Shown: positions 9,409 through 18,008 of the stretch, one piece after another
How positions within the stretch are numbered: position 1 is the stretch's first letter
Layout: each line of letters opens with the position of its first letter
Source of the DNA: Asanoa iriomotensis
Lineage (GTDB): Bacteria > Actinomycetota > Actinomycetes > Mycobacteriales > Micromonosporaceae
DNA length: 57,058 nt
NCBI RefSeq assembly: GCF_016862515.1
Contig: NZ_BONC01000052.1
Location: 1 to 57,058 of the forward strand
Direction: 5' to 3'
Position numbers and translations under genes: made by a program
The notes under the pieces: generated by a model
Databases searched by the model: none
What the model saw: only the letters and a program-made list of their open reading frames with translations
What the model was told of the DNA's origin: nothing

Positions 9409-10517
9409 TGGGTCCGCTGCGGTCGGTCGTGCTGGCTGGTGGAGGGACGGGTGGGCACATCTATCCGTTGCTCGCCTTCGCCGACTGCCTGCGCCGGCAC
9501 GATCCGTCGGTCCGGATCACCTGCCTCGGCACGCCGAAGGGCCTCGAGAACGAGCTGATCCCGCCGGCCGGCTACGACCTGCGGCAGATCCCCGCGTTCC
9601 AGCTCCCGAGGTCGATCAACATGGCGTTGCTGCGTACGCCTGACCGGATGCTGACGTCGACCCGCGCGGCCGGCAAGGTGCTCGACGAGGTCCGCGCCGA
9701 CGTGGTGGTCGGGTTCGGCGGCTACGTCTCGGTGCCCGGCTACCTGGCCGCCTGGCGCCGCGAGGTGCCGATCGTGGTCCACGAGGTCAACGTGCCGCCG
9801 GGCGTGGCCAACCGGATGGGCATGCGGTTCACCAAATACGTGGCGGTCGGCTTCCCGCACCAGCCCAAGCAGGCCGAGTCGCTGCGCGATGCCCGGGTCG
9901 TCGGCGTGCCGCTGCGCTCCTCGATCGCCCACCTCGACCGCCGTGCGGCGTCGGCGGCCGCCCGCGCCCGCTTCGGCCTGCGCCCCGACCTGCCCGTGCT
10001 GTTCGTCTCCGGCGGCTCGCAGGGCGCCCGGTCGATCAACCTGGCCGTCGCCGGTGCCGCCAAGGAGCTGTCCCGGGCCGGCATCCAGGTGCTGCACGTG
10101 ATCGGCGCCCGCAACGAGCCGGTCTCGGTGCCCAACGACCTGCAGGTGCCCTACGTGACGGTGCCCTACCTGAGCGAGATGGAGCTCGGCTACGCGGCCG
10201 CCGATCTGATGCTGAGCCGGGGCGGCGCGATGACCGTCGCCGAGGTGGCCGCGATCGGGCTGCCGACGATCTACGTGCCGTACCCCTACAGCAACCAGGA
10301 GCAGAGCCGCAACGCGCAGCCCGTGGTCGACGCCGGCGGCGGCCTGCTGGTCGAGGACGGCGAGATGACGCCGGCCTGGGTCGAGCGCACGGTGATCCCG
10401 CTCCTGCGCGACCCGCACCGGCTGGCCGCGATGGGCCACGCGGCCGCGGGCTACGGCCGGCGCGACGGTGACGAGGCGCTGCTCGACTTCGTTTACGAAG
10501 CGGCGACCCACAGCTGA
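9408..10517 (+). CDS. murG: Lipid II synthase MurG (GlcNAc transferase)
   Basis: Membrane-associated GT-B glycosyltransferase that adds GlcNAc from UDP-GlcNAc to lipid I. It has 369 residues. The N-terminal glycine loop LAGGGTGGHIYPLLA binds lipid I diphosphate. The C-terminal half carries FVSGGSQGARSIN and LMLSRGGAMTVAEVAAIGLP, and YPYSNQEQSRNA matches the donor sugar-binding region. AGGAGA at about 9394 lies 8 bases before ATG 9408, which shares one base with the ftsW TGA; the GTG at 9405 is an alternative start one codon earlier. Confidence 0.96.
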   Translation: MGPLRSVVLAGGGTGGHIYPLLAFADCLRRHDPSVRITCLGTPKGLENELIPPAGYDLRQIPAFQLPRSINMALLRTPDRMLTSTRAAGKVLDEVRADVVVGFGGYVSVPGYLAAWRREVPIVVHEVNVPPGVANRMGMRFTKYVAVGFPHQPKQAESLRDARVVGVPLRSSIAHLDRRAASAAARARFGLRPDLPVLFVSGGSQGARSINLAVAGAAKELSRAGIQVLHVIGARNEPVSVPNDLQVPYVTVPYLSEMELGYAAADLMLSRGGAMTVAEVAAIGLPTIYVPYPYSNQEQSRNAQPVVDAGGGLLVEDGEMTPAWVERTVIPLLRDPHRLAAMGHAAAGYGRRDGDEALLDFVYEAATHS

Positions 10518-10553
10518 ACGGCCCGGGCGGATAACTGACGAGAGCGAGGCACG

Positions 10554-12032
10554 GTGGCAGGGCTCAACATCGCGGATTTCACCCCGGCCGGCGAACTGGC
10601 CGCCGAGGATCTCGGCACGGTGCACCTGATCGGCGTCGGCGGCGTCGGCATGAGCGGGCTGGCCCGCCTGCTGCTGACCCGGGGGATAGCCACCTCCGGG
10701 AGCGAGCTGCGGGAGTGGCCGGCGCTGGCCGGGCTGCGCGCGCTCGGCGGCACGATCCACATGACGCACGTGCCGGAGAACCTCGACGGCGTCGACACCG
10801 TGGTCTATTCCACGGCGATCCCCCAGGACCACCTGGAGCTCGAGGAGGCCCGCCGGCGGGGCCTGCGGATCATGCACCGGTCCGAGGCCCTGGCGGCCGC
10901 GATGACCGGCCGGCGCACGGTCGCGGTGGCCGGCACGCACGGCAAGACGACCACCACCTCGATGGTCACGCTGATCCTCCAGCACGCCGGGCTCGACCCG
11001 TCGTTCGTGATCGGCGGCGAGATCTCCGAGGCCGGCTCCAACGCCCACCACGGCAGCGGTGACCTGTTCGTGGCCGAGGCCGACGAGAGCGACCGCTCGT
11101 TCATGCTCTACCGGCCGTTCGTGTCGATCATCACGAACATCGACGCGGACCACCTCAACACCTACGGCGACCTGGCCGGCCTGCAGGCCGCGTTCCTGGA
11201 GTACGCGCTGCTCACCGACCCGGCCGGGTTCATCGTGACCTGCGCCGACAACGAGGGCACCCGGCAGCTCGCGGCGACGCTGCGGGCCGAGGGGCGCAAG
11301 GTGGTCACCTACGGCACCGCTGAGGACGCCGACCTGCGCCTGTTCGACATCTCCTCGTCGGTGCTCGGCGTCCGCTACCAGGCCGCGCTGCACGGCGAGC
11401 AGGTCGGCCAGATCAGCCTGCCGGTGCCCGGCGGGCACTTCGGGCTCAACAGCGCGGCCACCGTGCTGGCCTCGGTCGAGCTGGGCGTCGCGCTGCCGGT
11501 CGCGGTGGAGGCGCTGGCCGCGTTCCCCGGCGTGCGCCGGCGGTTCGAGCGCAAGGGTGTCGCCAACGGCGTCGTCGTCTACGACGAGTACGCGTACCAC
11601 CCGGTGTCGATCACCGCGGCGCTGGAGACGCTCCGCGAGGTCGCGGCCGGTGGCCGGCTGGTCGTGGTGTTCCAGCCCTACCGGGTCTACCGCACCCGCG
11701 ACATGGAGGCGGAGCTGGCCGCCGCGCTGGCCATCGCCGACGAGGCGATCATCCTGGAGGTCTTCGGGCCGGGGGAGACCCGCGGCCCGGGCGAGGGCGG
11801 TGTCGCGCTGACCGCGGCGATCGACCTGCCGCCGGCGCACAAGGTGTTCGTGCCCGACTGGGACGCGGTGCCGGCCGAGGTGGTCCGCCGGGCGCACGCC
11901 GGCGACCTGGTGGTCACGATGGGCGCTCCGCCCAGCTCCCTGCTCGGTGACGAGCTGCTCGCCGCCCTGTCGGCGGCGGACCCGGCCGTGGGTGGTGCGG
12001 CGGCGGGTTCGGTGTCGCCGGTCGCACACTGA
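10554..12032 (+). CDS. murC: UDP-N-acetylmuramate-L-alanine ligase MurC
   Basis: First Mur ligase, adding L-Ala to UDP-MurNAc with ATP. It has 492 residues. The N-terminal Rossmann motif HLIGVGGVGMSGLARLLL, the ATP loop AVAGTHGKTTTTSM, the central EADESDRSF and NIDADHLNTYGD blocks, and the C-terminal YDEYAYHP motif are all visible. It begins at GTG 10554, 36 bp after murG, behind a GAGCGAGG ribosome site. The stop shares one base with the ftsQ ATG. The C-terminus has a short Ala/Gly-rich extension. Confidence 0.96.
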   Translation: MAGLNIADFTPAGELAAEDLGTVHLIGVGGVGMSGLARLLLTRGIATSGSELREWPALAGLRALGGTIHMTHVPENLDGVDTVVYSTAIPQDHLELEEARRRGLRIMHRSEALAAAMTGRRTVAVAGTHGKTTTTSMVTLILQHAGLDPSFVIGGEISEAGSNAHHGSGDLFVAEADESDRSFMLYRPFVSIITNIDADHLNTYGDLAGLQAAFLEYALLTDPAGFIVTCADNEGTRQLAATLRAEGRKVVTYGTAEDADLRLFDISSSVLGVRYQAALHGEQVGQISLPVPGGHFGLNSAATVLASVELGVALPVAVEALAAFPGVRRRFERKGVANGVVVYDEYAYHPVSITAALETLREVAAGGRLVVVFQPYRVYRTRDMEAELAAALAIADEAIILEVFGPGETRGPGEGGVALTAAIDLPPAHKVFVPDWDAVPAEVVRRAHAGDLVVTMGAPPSSLLGDELLAALSAADPAVGGAAAGSVSPVAH

Positions 12033-12817
12033 TGACCGTCCGGCCCGGGGGCAGCGCGCCCGAGCGGCGCCGCTGGACCCTGGTCCGGGCCGGCAACGAC
12101 GCGGTGCCGTCGTCGGTCCGGCGCTTCATGCAGCGTGCCCGCCGCCGGCGGCTGCGGGCCGCGCTGCCCTGGGCGGCGGTCGCGGCCGCCCTGGTCGTGC
12201 TCGGTCTGCCGGTCTGGCTGGTGCTGGGCACCGGCCTGCTCGGCGTGCGGTCGGTCGCGGTCGACGGCACCTCGCTGGTCACGCCCGACGAGGTGCGGGC
12301 GGCGGCCGCGGTGCGCGCCGGCGCTCCGCTGGCCCGCGTCGACCTGGCGGCGGTGGCCGCGCGGATCGGCACGCTGCCGGCGGTGGAGAAGGCGACCGTG
12401 ACCCGCGACTGGCCCAACGCGCTGACCGTCGTGGTCGTCGAGCGCACCCCCGAGGCGGTCGTGCCGGAGGGCCGGCGGTTCCTCGTGGTCGACCGGTTCG
12501 GCGTGGCGTTCCAGGAGCTGCGGCGCCGCCCGGCGCACCTGCCGTTCGTGCGGATCGCGGACCCGCGCGGCAACGTCGACGGCGTCCGCGGCGCGGTCGA
12601 GGTCGTCGACGCCCTCTCGCCGACCCTGCGCCGGCAGCTCGTCGAGGTCGGCGTGGCCGGGCCGGCCCAGATCACCCTGAAGCTCAACGGCGGCCGCACG
12701 GTGGTGTGGGGCGACGCGAGCCGCAACAGCACCAAGTCCACGGTGACCACGGCGCTGTTGGAAAAGGACGGAACGACCATCGACGTCAGCGATCCCGAGG
12801 TCGTCACGATCCGCTGA
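12032..12817 (+). CDS. ftsQ: Cell division protein FtsQ
   Basis: Bitopic divisome protein that recruits FtsL and FtsB. It has 261 residues. A basic cytoplasmic part is followed by one membrane helix at about 45-66, then a POTRA domain (GVRSVAVDGTSLVTPDEV...) and the FtsQ beta domain with RDWPNALTVVVVERTPEAVV and FLVVDRFGVAFQEL. It overlaps murC by one base. It is the last gene before the 190-bp ftsZ promoter region. Confidence 0.94.
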   Translation: MTVRPGGSAPERRRWTLVRAGNDAVPSSVRRFMQRARRRRLRAALPWAAVAAALVVLGLPVWLVLGTGLLGVRSVAVDGTSLVTPDEVRAAAAVRAGAPLARVDLAAVAARIGTLPAVEKATVTRDWPNALTVVVVERTPEAVVPEGRRFLVVDRFGVAFQELRRRPAHLPFVRIADPRGNVDGVRGAVEVVDALSPTLRRQLVEVGVAGPAQITLKLNGGRTVVWGDASRNSTKSTVTTALLEKDGTTIDVSDPEVVTIR

Positions 12818-12899
12818 AGAAATACCGCGTGGCGACACGCCGTAGCCGGTCCTTGGATCACGGTCACGTCCCGCTTACGTTGCCCGAGAGGCAGCGCAG

Positions 12900-12932
12900 T
12901 TGACATAACTCTAAGCCTCTAGTAGAGGGTGA
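12900..12932 (+). promoter_or_regulatory. ftsZ promoter with internal dyad
   Basis: TTGACA at 12900-12905 and TAGAGG at 12923-12928 are spaced by 17 bp, a good housekeeping sigma-70-type pair. The -10 lies inside an inverted repeat, CCTCT-AGT-AGAGG (12916-12928), which could be an operator or simply promoter architecture. The leader to the ftsZ ATG is about 70 bases. A promoter at this position is expected, because ftsZ needs more transcript than the upstream mur genes. Confidence 0.7.
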
Positions 12933-13007
12933 GGGTTTACCCCTTGCCCTTCGCGTAGCGGCGGCATGCCGCGGTCCGGCCGCACACGGGAAGGGAAGGC
13001 ACCCCCG

Positions 13008-14117
13008 ATGACACCTCCGCACAACTACCTGGCGGTCATCAAGGTCGTCGGCATCGGTGGCGGTGGCGTCAACGCCGTCAACCGAATGATCGAAGTCGGC
13101 CTGAAGGGCGTCGAGTTCATCGCCATCAACACCGACGCCCAGGCGTTGCTGATGAGCGACGCCGACGTCAAGCTCGACGTCGGCCGCGAGCTGACCCGCG
13201 GCCTCGGTGCCGGCGCCAACCCCGACGTGGGCAAGAGCGCCGCCGAGGACCACCGCGACGAGATCGAAGAGGTGCTCAAGGGCGCCGACATGGTCTTCGT
13301 GACCTGCGGCGAGGGCGGCGGCACGGGCACGGGCGGCGCGCCGGTCGTCGCCAACATCGCCCGCAAGCTCGGCGCGCTGACCATCGGCGTGGTCACCCGG
13401 CCGTTCTCGTTCGAGGGCAAGCGCCGCCAGGTGCAGGCCGAGGCCGGCATCGACGAGCTGCGCAACCAGTGCGACACGCTGATCGTGATCCCCAACGACC
13501 GGCTCCTGGCGCTCGGCGACCGCGGCATCAGCATGATGGACGCGTTCCGCCAGGCCGACCAGGTGCTGCTCTCCGGTGTCCAGGGCATCACCGACCTGAT
13601 CACCACGCCCGGTCTGATCAACCTCGACTTCGCCGACGTGAAGAGCGTGATGAGCGGCGCGGGCAGCGCGCTGATGGGCATCGGCAGCGCCCGCGGCGAC
13701 AACCGCGCGGTGGAGGCGGCCGAGGCGGCCATCTCCAGCCCGCTGCTGGAGCAGAGCATGGACGGCGCGCGCGGCGTGCTGCTCTCCATCGCCGGCGGCT
13801 CCGACCTCGGCCTGTTCGAGATCAACGACGCGGCGCAGCTCGTCACCGACGCCGCACACGCGGACGCCAACATCATCTTCGGTGCGGTCATCGACGACGC
13901 GCTCGGCGACGAGGTGCGGGTGACCGTCATCGCGGCCGGCTTCGACGGCGGCACGCCCGCCTACAAGCCGTCCGAGGTGCGCAAGGTCGCCCAGCCGCAG
14001 CCGGTCAACACCGCACCGCCCGCGGAGCTCCCGCCGCCGGTGGCGCCGTCCCAGCCGGCCCGCCGGGTGCTCTTCGACGACGTCGACGTCCCTGACTTCC
14101 TCAAAAACGGCAGCTAA
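13008..14117 (+). CDS. ftsZ: Cell division GTPase FtsZ
   Basis: Tubulin-like GTPase forming the Z ring. It has 369 residues from ATG 13008, chosen because GGGAAGGGAAGG lies about 7 bases upstream and because the FtsZ N-terminal pattern [20 protein letters not shown] begins there; an earlier in-frame ATG at 12966 adds residues not expected in the family. The GTP-binding signature GGGTGTG is residues 103-109. The conserved C-terminal tail [10 protein letters not shown], which binds SepF, FtsW and other partners, is present after a short Pro/Ala linker. Confidence 0.98.
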   Translation: MTPPHNYLAVIKVVGIGGGGVNAVNRMIEVGLKGVEFIAINTDAQALLMSDADVKLDVGRELTRGLGAGANPDVGKSAAEDHRDEIEEVLKGADMVFVTCGEGGGTGTGGAPVVANIARKLGALTIGVVTRPFSFEGKRRQVQAEAGIDELRNQCDTLIVIPNDRLLALGDRGISMMDAFRQADQVLLSGVQGITDLITTPGLINLDFADVKSVMSGAGSALMGIGSARGDNRAVEAAEAAISSPLLEQSMDGARGVLLSIAGGSDLGLFEINDAAQLVTDAAHADANIIFGAVIDDALGDEVRVTVIAAGFDGGTPAYKPSEVRKVAQPQPVNTAPPAELPPPVAPSQPARRVLFDDVDVPDFLKNGS

Positions 14118-14130
14118 TAGCCTGACCGGG
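14118..14130 (+). promoter_or_regulatory. Putative -10 for leaderless yggS
   Basis: TAGCCT (14118-14123) sits just after the ftsZ stop and 6 bases before the GTG start of yggS. The same 9-mer TAGCCTGAC recurs at 14844 over the yggS stop. No convincing -35 is seen. Read-through from ftsZ is the alternative. Confidence 0.4.
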
Positions 14131-14846
14131 TGAGTGCTGACGACACCCGGCGGGCCGAGCTGGCGGCCAACCTGGCGCGGGTGCGCGCCCGGATCGACGC
14201 CGCCCGCACGGCCGCCGGGCGCACCGACGAGGTCACCCTGGTCGCGGTCACGAAGACCTACCCGGCCACCGACGTCGCCCTGCTGGCCGACCTCGGTGTC
14301 ACCGACGTCGGCGAGAACCGCGACCAGGAGGCGGCGCCCAAGGCCGCCGCGATCGGCGGGCGGGTGCGCTGGCACTTCGTCGGCCAGCTCCAGCGCAACA
14401 AGGCCAGATCCGTCACCGCGTACGCCGACGTCGTGCAGTCCGTCGACAGCGTGCGCCTGGCGGCGGCGCTCGACCGGGGCGCGGCCGGCCACGGGCGGGT
14501 CGTCGACGTGCTGATCCAGGTGAGCCTCGACGGCGACCCGGAGCGGGGCGGCGCGCTGCCCGGCTCGGCCGACCCGGACCGCGGTCTCGGTCCCGCGGCG
14601 GAGGCGGTGGCGGGCGCGCCGGCGCTGCGGCTGGCCGGGCTGATGGCGGTCGCGCCGCTGGGTGCGCCGCCGGACGCGGCGTTCGCCCAGCTCGCCGAGG
14701 TCGCGGCCGCCTTCCATGTCGATCATCCGACAGCCACGGTCCTGTCGGCGGGAATGTCCGATGACCTGGAAAGCGCCGTTTCGCACGGCGCGACACATGT
14801 GCGCGTCGGTAGCGCGTTGCTCGGTAAGCGTCACTACCTGGGGTAG
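14130..14846 (+). CDS. yggS: YggS/YlmE family PLP-binding homeostasis protein
   Basis: Small fold-type III PLP protein (PROSC/PLPBP family) involved in pyridoxal phosphate and amino acid homeostasis; it is not known to be an active racemase. It has 238 residues. The PLP lysine lies in LVAVTKTYPA, and other family blocks are DVGENRDQEAAPK, WHFVGQLQRNK, LSAGMSDDLESAVSHGATHVRVGSALLG. The loop around residues 130-155 is longer and more Gly/Asp-rich than usual. It starts 12 bp after ftsZ; the laccase-domain gene pgeF (ylmD), common at this position, is absent. Confidence 0.93.
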   Translation: MSADDTRRAELAANLARVRARIDAARTAAGRTDEVTLVAVTKTYPATDVALLADLGVTDVGENRDQEAAPKAAAIGGRVRWHFVGQLQRNKARSVTAYADVVQSVDSVRLAAALDRGAAGHGRVVDVLIQVSLDGDPERGGALPGSADPDRGLGPAAEAVAGAPALRLAGLMAVAPLGAPPDAAFAQLAEVAAAFHVDHPTATVLSAGMSDDLESAVSHGATHVRVGSALLGKRHYLG

Positions 14847-14849
14847 CCT
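14844..14849 (+). promoter_or_regulatory. Putative -10 for the sepF transcript, over the yggS stop
   Basis: TAGCCT overlaps the yggS TAG stop codon and is followed by GAC, exactly as in the box before yggS. If used, it gives a sepF leader of about 190 bases, in which no gene is seen. No -35 match is evident, so confidence is low. Confidence 0.3.
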
Positions 14850-15042
14850 GACGGCGGACACCAAACTACATCGGTGTTGTTTTCCATGCCGAGCTTCGCA
14901 GCGCCGGGGGGCGCGCCGTCAACCGGGAGGGTGACGGCAGAGGAAGGTCGGCCTGGTGCCGATGCATAGGCGGAGTCCACGCGCGTGACAGTGGTTCGTG
15001 CAGGGGGGTACGTGCCACACGGCGGACGGAGGGGCGCGGCAC

Positions 15043-15777
15043 ATGGGAGCGTTGCGAAAGGCGGGCGTCTGGCTCGGACTGGTCGAAGAGGAAGACGACG
15101 ACCAGGCCTACGACGACGGCTACGACGCCCGGTCGGGTGGTGGCCGGTCCGGCAACAGCCGGTCCGGTGATGCCGGCTACCGCGAGTCGCGTTACCGGTC
15201 GAGCCGGTACGCCGACGAGTTCGCCGAGGAAGAGGAAGACCAGGACGACGTGCCGGCGGTGCCGCGGGCCCGGTCGACCCGGCACACCGAGCGCACCCCG
15301 AGCCGCCTGGAGGCGGCCGAGGCGGAGCTGGCCGAGGCCCGGGAGAGCCGCGCCGTCGACCGCACCAGCGTGCGATCCATCACCCGCGCGCCGGCTCCGG
15401 AGAGCCCGGCGCCCGTGAGCTACCCCACCCGCGACAACCTCGCGCTGGCACCTCAGGTGCAGCTGCGCGAGCGCGCGGTGGTCGCCGACGACGAACAGCG
15501 GTATCAGATCACCACCCTGCACCCGACCACCTATCGCGAGGCCCGCACCATTGGCGAGCATTTCCGCGACGGTGTTCCAGTGATCATCAACCTCACCGAA
15601 ATGGATGAGTCGGACGCCCGCCGTCTGGTGGATTTTGCTGCGGGCTTGGCGTTCGGTCTGCGGGGTACCATCGAGCGCGTCACCAACCGGGTGTTCCTGC
15701 TTTCACCGGCCAACGTCCAGGTCACCGCAGAGGACAAGGCGAAGATCGCTGAGGGCGGTTTCTTCACCCTGCCGTAG
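15043..15777 (+). CDS. sepF: Cell division protein SepF
   Basis: FtsZ-binding membrane anchor, essential in actinobacteria that lack FtsA. It has 244 residues from ATG 15043, preceded by GGACGGAGGGG. The N-terminus [18 protein letters not shown] is the usual amphipathic membrane-binding helix. An acidic, Arg/Ser-rich linker covers about 20-140, and the C-terminal SepF domain runs from about 150 ([20 protein letters not shown]) through [19 protein letters not shown] to the end. An in-frame ATG at 14998 would add residues without family support. Confidence 0.96.
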   Translation: MGALRKAGVWLGLVEEEDDDQAYDDGYDARSGGGRSGNSRSGDAGYRESRYRSSRYADEFAEEEEDQDDVPAVPRARSTRHTERTPSRLEAAEAELAEARESRAVDRTSVRSITRAPAPESPAPVSYPTRDNLALAPQVQLRERAVVADDEQRYQITTLHPTTYREARTIGEHFRDGVPVIINLTEMDESDARRLVDFAAGLAFGLRGTIERVTNRVFLLSPANVQVTAEDKAKIAEGGFFTLP

Positions 15778-15821
15778 CCCTGAGCAGGGCAGAGTCGGCC
15801 TGACGGAGGGTTCAGCGAGTC

Positions 15822-16115
15822 GTGTTGTCGATTCTGTTCCAGGTGCTCTACCTGCTGTTGTACTTCTTCCTGATCATCCTGCTCGCACGTTTCGTATTGA
15901 GCGCGGTGCTTCAGTACGGCCGTCGTTGGCAGCCGAGGCGAGGTGCGGCCGCCGGACTCGAAGTGGTGTGGAGCGTCACCGATCCGCCCCTCAAGACGTT
16001 GAGGCGTGTGATCCCACCACTGCGGATCGGTAACCTCAGCATCGACCTCGCTTCGCTTGTGCTCTTGGTTATCCTGTTCGTGCTGATGAGATTCGTGGTG
16101 CAGCCCTGGATCTGA
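15822..16115 (+). CDS. YggT/YlmG family membrane protein
   Basis: A 97-residue protein with two membrane helices: about 4-25 (LFQVLYLLLYFFLIILL) and about 70-92 (LASLVLLVILFVLMRFV). Between them is the family segment VTDPPLKTLRRVIPPLRIGNLSIDL, typical of YggT. Family members are tied to division or osmotic stress, but the biochemical role is unknown. It starts with GTG, with GGAGGG about 13 bases upstream, and lies between sepF and divIVA as in many Gram-positive bacteria. Its base composition is slightly less GC-rich than its neighbours. Confidence 0.92.
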   Translation: MLSILFQVLYLLLYFFLIILLARFVLSAVLQYGRRWQPRRGAAAGLEVVWSVTDPPLKTLRRVIPPLRIGNLSIDLASLVLLVILFVLMRFVVQPWI

Positions 16116-16166
16116 CACACGGTCTGACCAGGAGCTACGCGGCCGCAACTGACCCGAGGAGTTTCG

Positions 16167-16979
16167 ATGCCGCTTACCCCGGCCGACGTGCACAACGTCG
16201 CCTTCAAGAAACCCCCGATCGGCAAACGGGGGTACGACGAGGAGGAGGTCGACGCATTCCTCGATGAGGTCGAGCGCGAGCTCGCCCGTCTGATCGAGGA
16301 GAACAACGAGCTGCGCGCTCAGGTCGAGCGTGGCGGACCCCGTGGCGGCGCGCCAGCCGGCCCGGGTGCCGACCCTCGCATGGCCGCGGAGCTCAACGAC
16401 CTCAAGGCCCAGATCGACCGGGTCCAGCGTGACAAGGCCGCCGCTGAGCAGGCCGCCCGCGCCATGCAGGGCGAGCTTGAGCAGATGCGTGCCCAGGGCG
16501 CCCCGGTGGTGGGCGGCGACGGCGAGCAGCAGGCCCTCCGGGTCCTGATGATGGCCCAGCGCACGGCCGACGACCACGTGTCCGACGCCCGGCGTGAGGC
16601 CGACAAGCTGCTCTCCGACGCGCGCACCAAGGCCGAGGAGGTCACCCGCGAGGCGCGGGCCAAGGCCGACGCGCTCGAGCGTGACGCGCGGCAGCGGCAC
16701 CAGGAGGCCATGGGCGGCCTCGACGCCAAGCGCACCGCACTGCAGAAGCACATCGAAGAGCTCAAGCAGTTCGAACGGGAGTACCGCACCCGGCTCAAGG
16801 CCTACCTGGAGAGCCAGCTTCGTGACCTCGACGGTCGCGGGCAGGGCCTCGAGGCCGAGATGACCCGGACCGACGGCAATCGGTCCGTGACATCCGGCGC
16901 ACCTGGTCTGGCCACCGCTGGTCTGGCGGGCTCCTACGGCGGCGGGGGACGTTCCGGTTCCCTCGAAGCCGGTCGCTGA
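16167..16979 (+). CDS. divIVA: Polar growth protein DivIVA (Wag31)
   Basis: Coiled-coil protein that marks cell poles and directs tip extension in actinobacteria. It has 270 residues. The N-terminal DivIVA domain is clear ([20 protein letters not shown], then [17 protein letters not shown]). A first coiled coil ends at about 50, followed by a Gly/Pro-rich linker and long coiled coils from about 75 to 235. GAGGAG lies 6 bases before the ATG. Two hairpins downstream (17012-17036 and 17051-17084) suggest the dcw transcript ends here. Confidence 0.97.
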   Translation: MPLTPADVHNVAFKKPPIGKRGYDEEEVDAFLDEVERELARLIEENNELRAQVERGGPRGGAPAGPGADPRMAAELNDLKAQIDRVQRDKAAAEQAARAMQGELEQMRAQGAPVVGGDGEQQALRVLMMAQRTADDHVSDARREADKLLSDARTKAEEVTREARAKADALERDARQRHQEAMGGLDAKRTALQKHIEELKQFEREYRTRLKAYLESQLRDLDGRGQGLEAEMTRTDGNRSVTSGAPGLATAGLAGSYGGGGRSGSLEAGR

Positions 16980-17011
16980 CTGAGCCTTCGACCGACGGTT
17001 CCGTAGCCCAA

Positions 17012-17036
17012 CCGGGGGCGGGCATGCGTCCCCCGG
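17012..17036 (+). terminator. Hairpin terminator after divIVA
   Basis: CCGGGGG (17012-17018) pairs perfectly with CCCCCGG (17030-17036), about 33 bp past the divIVA stop. There is no T run, which is common in high-GC actinobacteria. Confidence 0.55.
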
Positions 17037-17050
17037 ACGGTGCCGTGACT

Positions 17051-17084
17051 CCGGCGCGCCCGGGTCTCCCCGGGGGCACGCCGG
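17051..17084 (+). terminator. Second hairpin after divIVA
   Basis: CCGGCG (17051-17056) pairs with CGCCGG (17079-17084), and an inner CCCGGG (17059-17064) pairs with CCCGGG (17069-17074). Together with the preceding hairpin it forms a double stem between divIVA and the next gene. Confidence 0.5.
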
Positions 17085-17096
17085 ACCCACGACATC

Positions 17097-17102
17097 TATA
17101 CA
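17097..17102 (+). promoter_or_regulatory. -10 box upstream of the zinc-motif membrane protein
   Basis: TATACA at 17097-17102, an AT-rich hexamer in a GC-rich gap, lies 20 bases before the GTG at 17123, with a GGGGGTG ribosome site in between. No clear -35 is seen because the double hairpin occupies that region. Confidence 0.5.
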
Positions 17103-17122
17103 GAAAGCGGCGGGGGTGAGCC

Positions 17123-17950
17123 GTGATCGTTGCAAGTTTGGTGCTCATCCTCGGTGCTGTCACGCTGCTCGTGCTCGGACTCGCAGGTGGTTCGAGCGTG
17201 TTGCTGGTCCTGTCGATCGCGGCGAGCCTGTTCGCCGCAGTCGCGCTCGTCGTCGGTGCCCGTCAGGCCGCCGCCGCACGCGCGCAGGGCAGCTTCACCG
17301 ATGACGAGCGGTTCACGCGTGCCGGCGACGAGGATGACTCGAGAGTGTTCCACCACCGCTCGACGGCCAGGGGCAACGAGCCCGGCCGCCGACGGGCGAC
17401 CGCATGGGGGGCGGACGAGACGTCCGTCGCGGTCGCGGACCCCGTCAGCCCACCGAGCGTGCCCGGCCAGGGCGCCTATCGGTCGGGCGAGGGCACGGAA
17501 TACGGCCGCCGCCGGGCGGCGGCCGCGACCGTCGACGAGCCGGGGGGCCTTGTCGACGACCGGACCGGCCAGTTCGACCAGGGCTTCGCCGACCTGCGGG
17601 CCCCCGACGGGCCGCAGGGTTCGGGGTGGCCCGGGCAGCAGCCGCCACCACCGCAGCAGGCGTACCCCGCGGCGGTGCCGGACGACGACGATGACGATGA
17701 CGACGAGGACCCACCGGACGAGCCGGCGGCCCAGTTCGTCTCGGCGGCCGACGCGGCCCGGGTGGCCCGGATGTCCGCACCGGTCCTGGTGATCGACGGA
17801 CGCCCGCGCTACCACATCACGGGCTGCGTGCACCTGCTCGGCCGCGAGAGCGAGCCGTTGCCGGTGAGCGAGGCGGCAGATCTCGGCTTCACGCCGTGCA
17901 GCCTCTGCGAACCCGACAGCGCACTGCTCGCCGGAGCACGCCGAGTCTGA
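17123..17950 (+). CDS. Membrane-anchored protein with C-terminal Cys/His metal motif
   Basis: A 275-residue protein. Two hydrophobic helices at the N-terminus (about 2-20 and 24-45) are followed by a long hydrophilic, Pro/Asp-rich region containing a run of eight Asp/Glu near 190-198. The C-terminal 60 residues read VLVIDGRPRYHITGCVHLL followed by LPVSEAADLGFTPCSLCEP. This YHxxxC...PCxxC layout resembles the small zinc-binding motif at the end of many actinobacterial and nuclease-associated proteins. The function is unknown. Its place directly after divIVA suggests a cell-envelope or growth link, but that is only an inference. Confidence 0.85.
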   Translation: MIVASLVLILGAVTLLVLGLAGGSSVLLVLSIAASLFAAVALVVGARQAAAARAQGSFTDDERFTRAGDEDDSRVFHHRSTARGNEPGRRRATAWGADETSVAVADPVSPPSVPGQGAYRSGEGTEYGRRRAAAATVDEPGGLVDDRTGQFDQGFADLRAPDGPQGSGWPGQQPPPPQQAYPAAVPDDDDDDDDEDPPDEPAAQFVSAADAARVARMSAPVLVIDGRPRYHITGCVHLLGRESEPLPVSEAADLGFTPCSLCEPDSALLAGARRV

Positions 17951-17962
17951 AAACTGTTGTTA

Positions 17963-17995
17963 AAGAAGGGCACCCATGTTGTGGGTGTCCTTCTT
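17963..17995 (+). terminator. Hairpin terminator after the zinc-motif protein
   Basis: A 14-bp stem (17963-17976 with 17982-17995) with one G-T pair and a 5-base loop. The base of the stem is AAGAAGG/CCTTCTT, giving a T-containing end. It sits 13 bp after the stop and probably also ends transcripts from the other strand. Confidence 0.8.
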
Positions 17996-18008
17996 GGCAC
18001 AATGAGGC

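Noticed and set aside
8826-12029. Very long minus-strand open frame (over 1000 residues) opposite ftsW-murC
   Set aside because: It is a shadow of the GC-rich coding strand: Arg/His/Gly/Asp-rich noise without any domain, fully opposite well-supported genes.
12966-13007. Earlier in-frame ATG for ftsZ
   Set aside because: The 14 extra residues are Arg/Gly/Lys-rich and unlike FtsZ N-termini, and the strong ribosome site is placed for ATG 13008.
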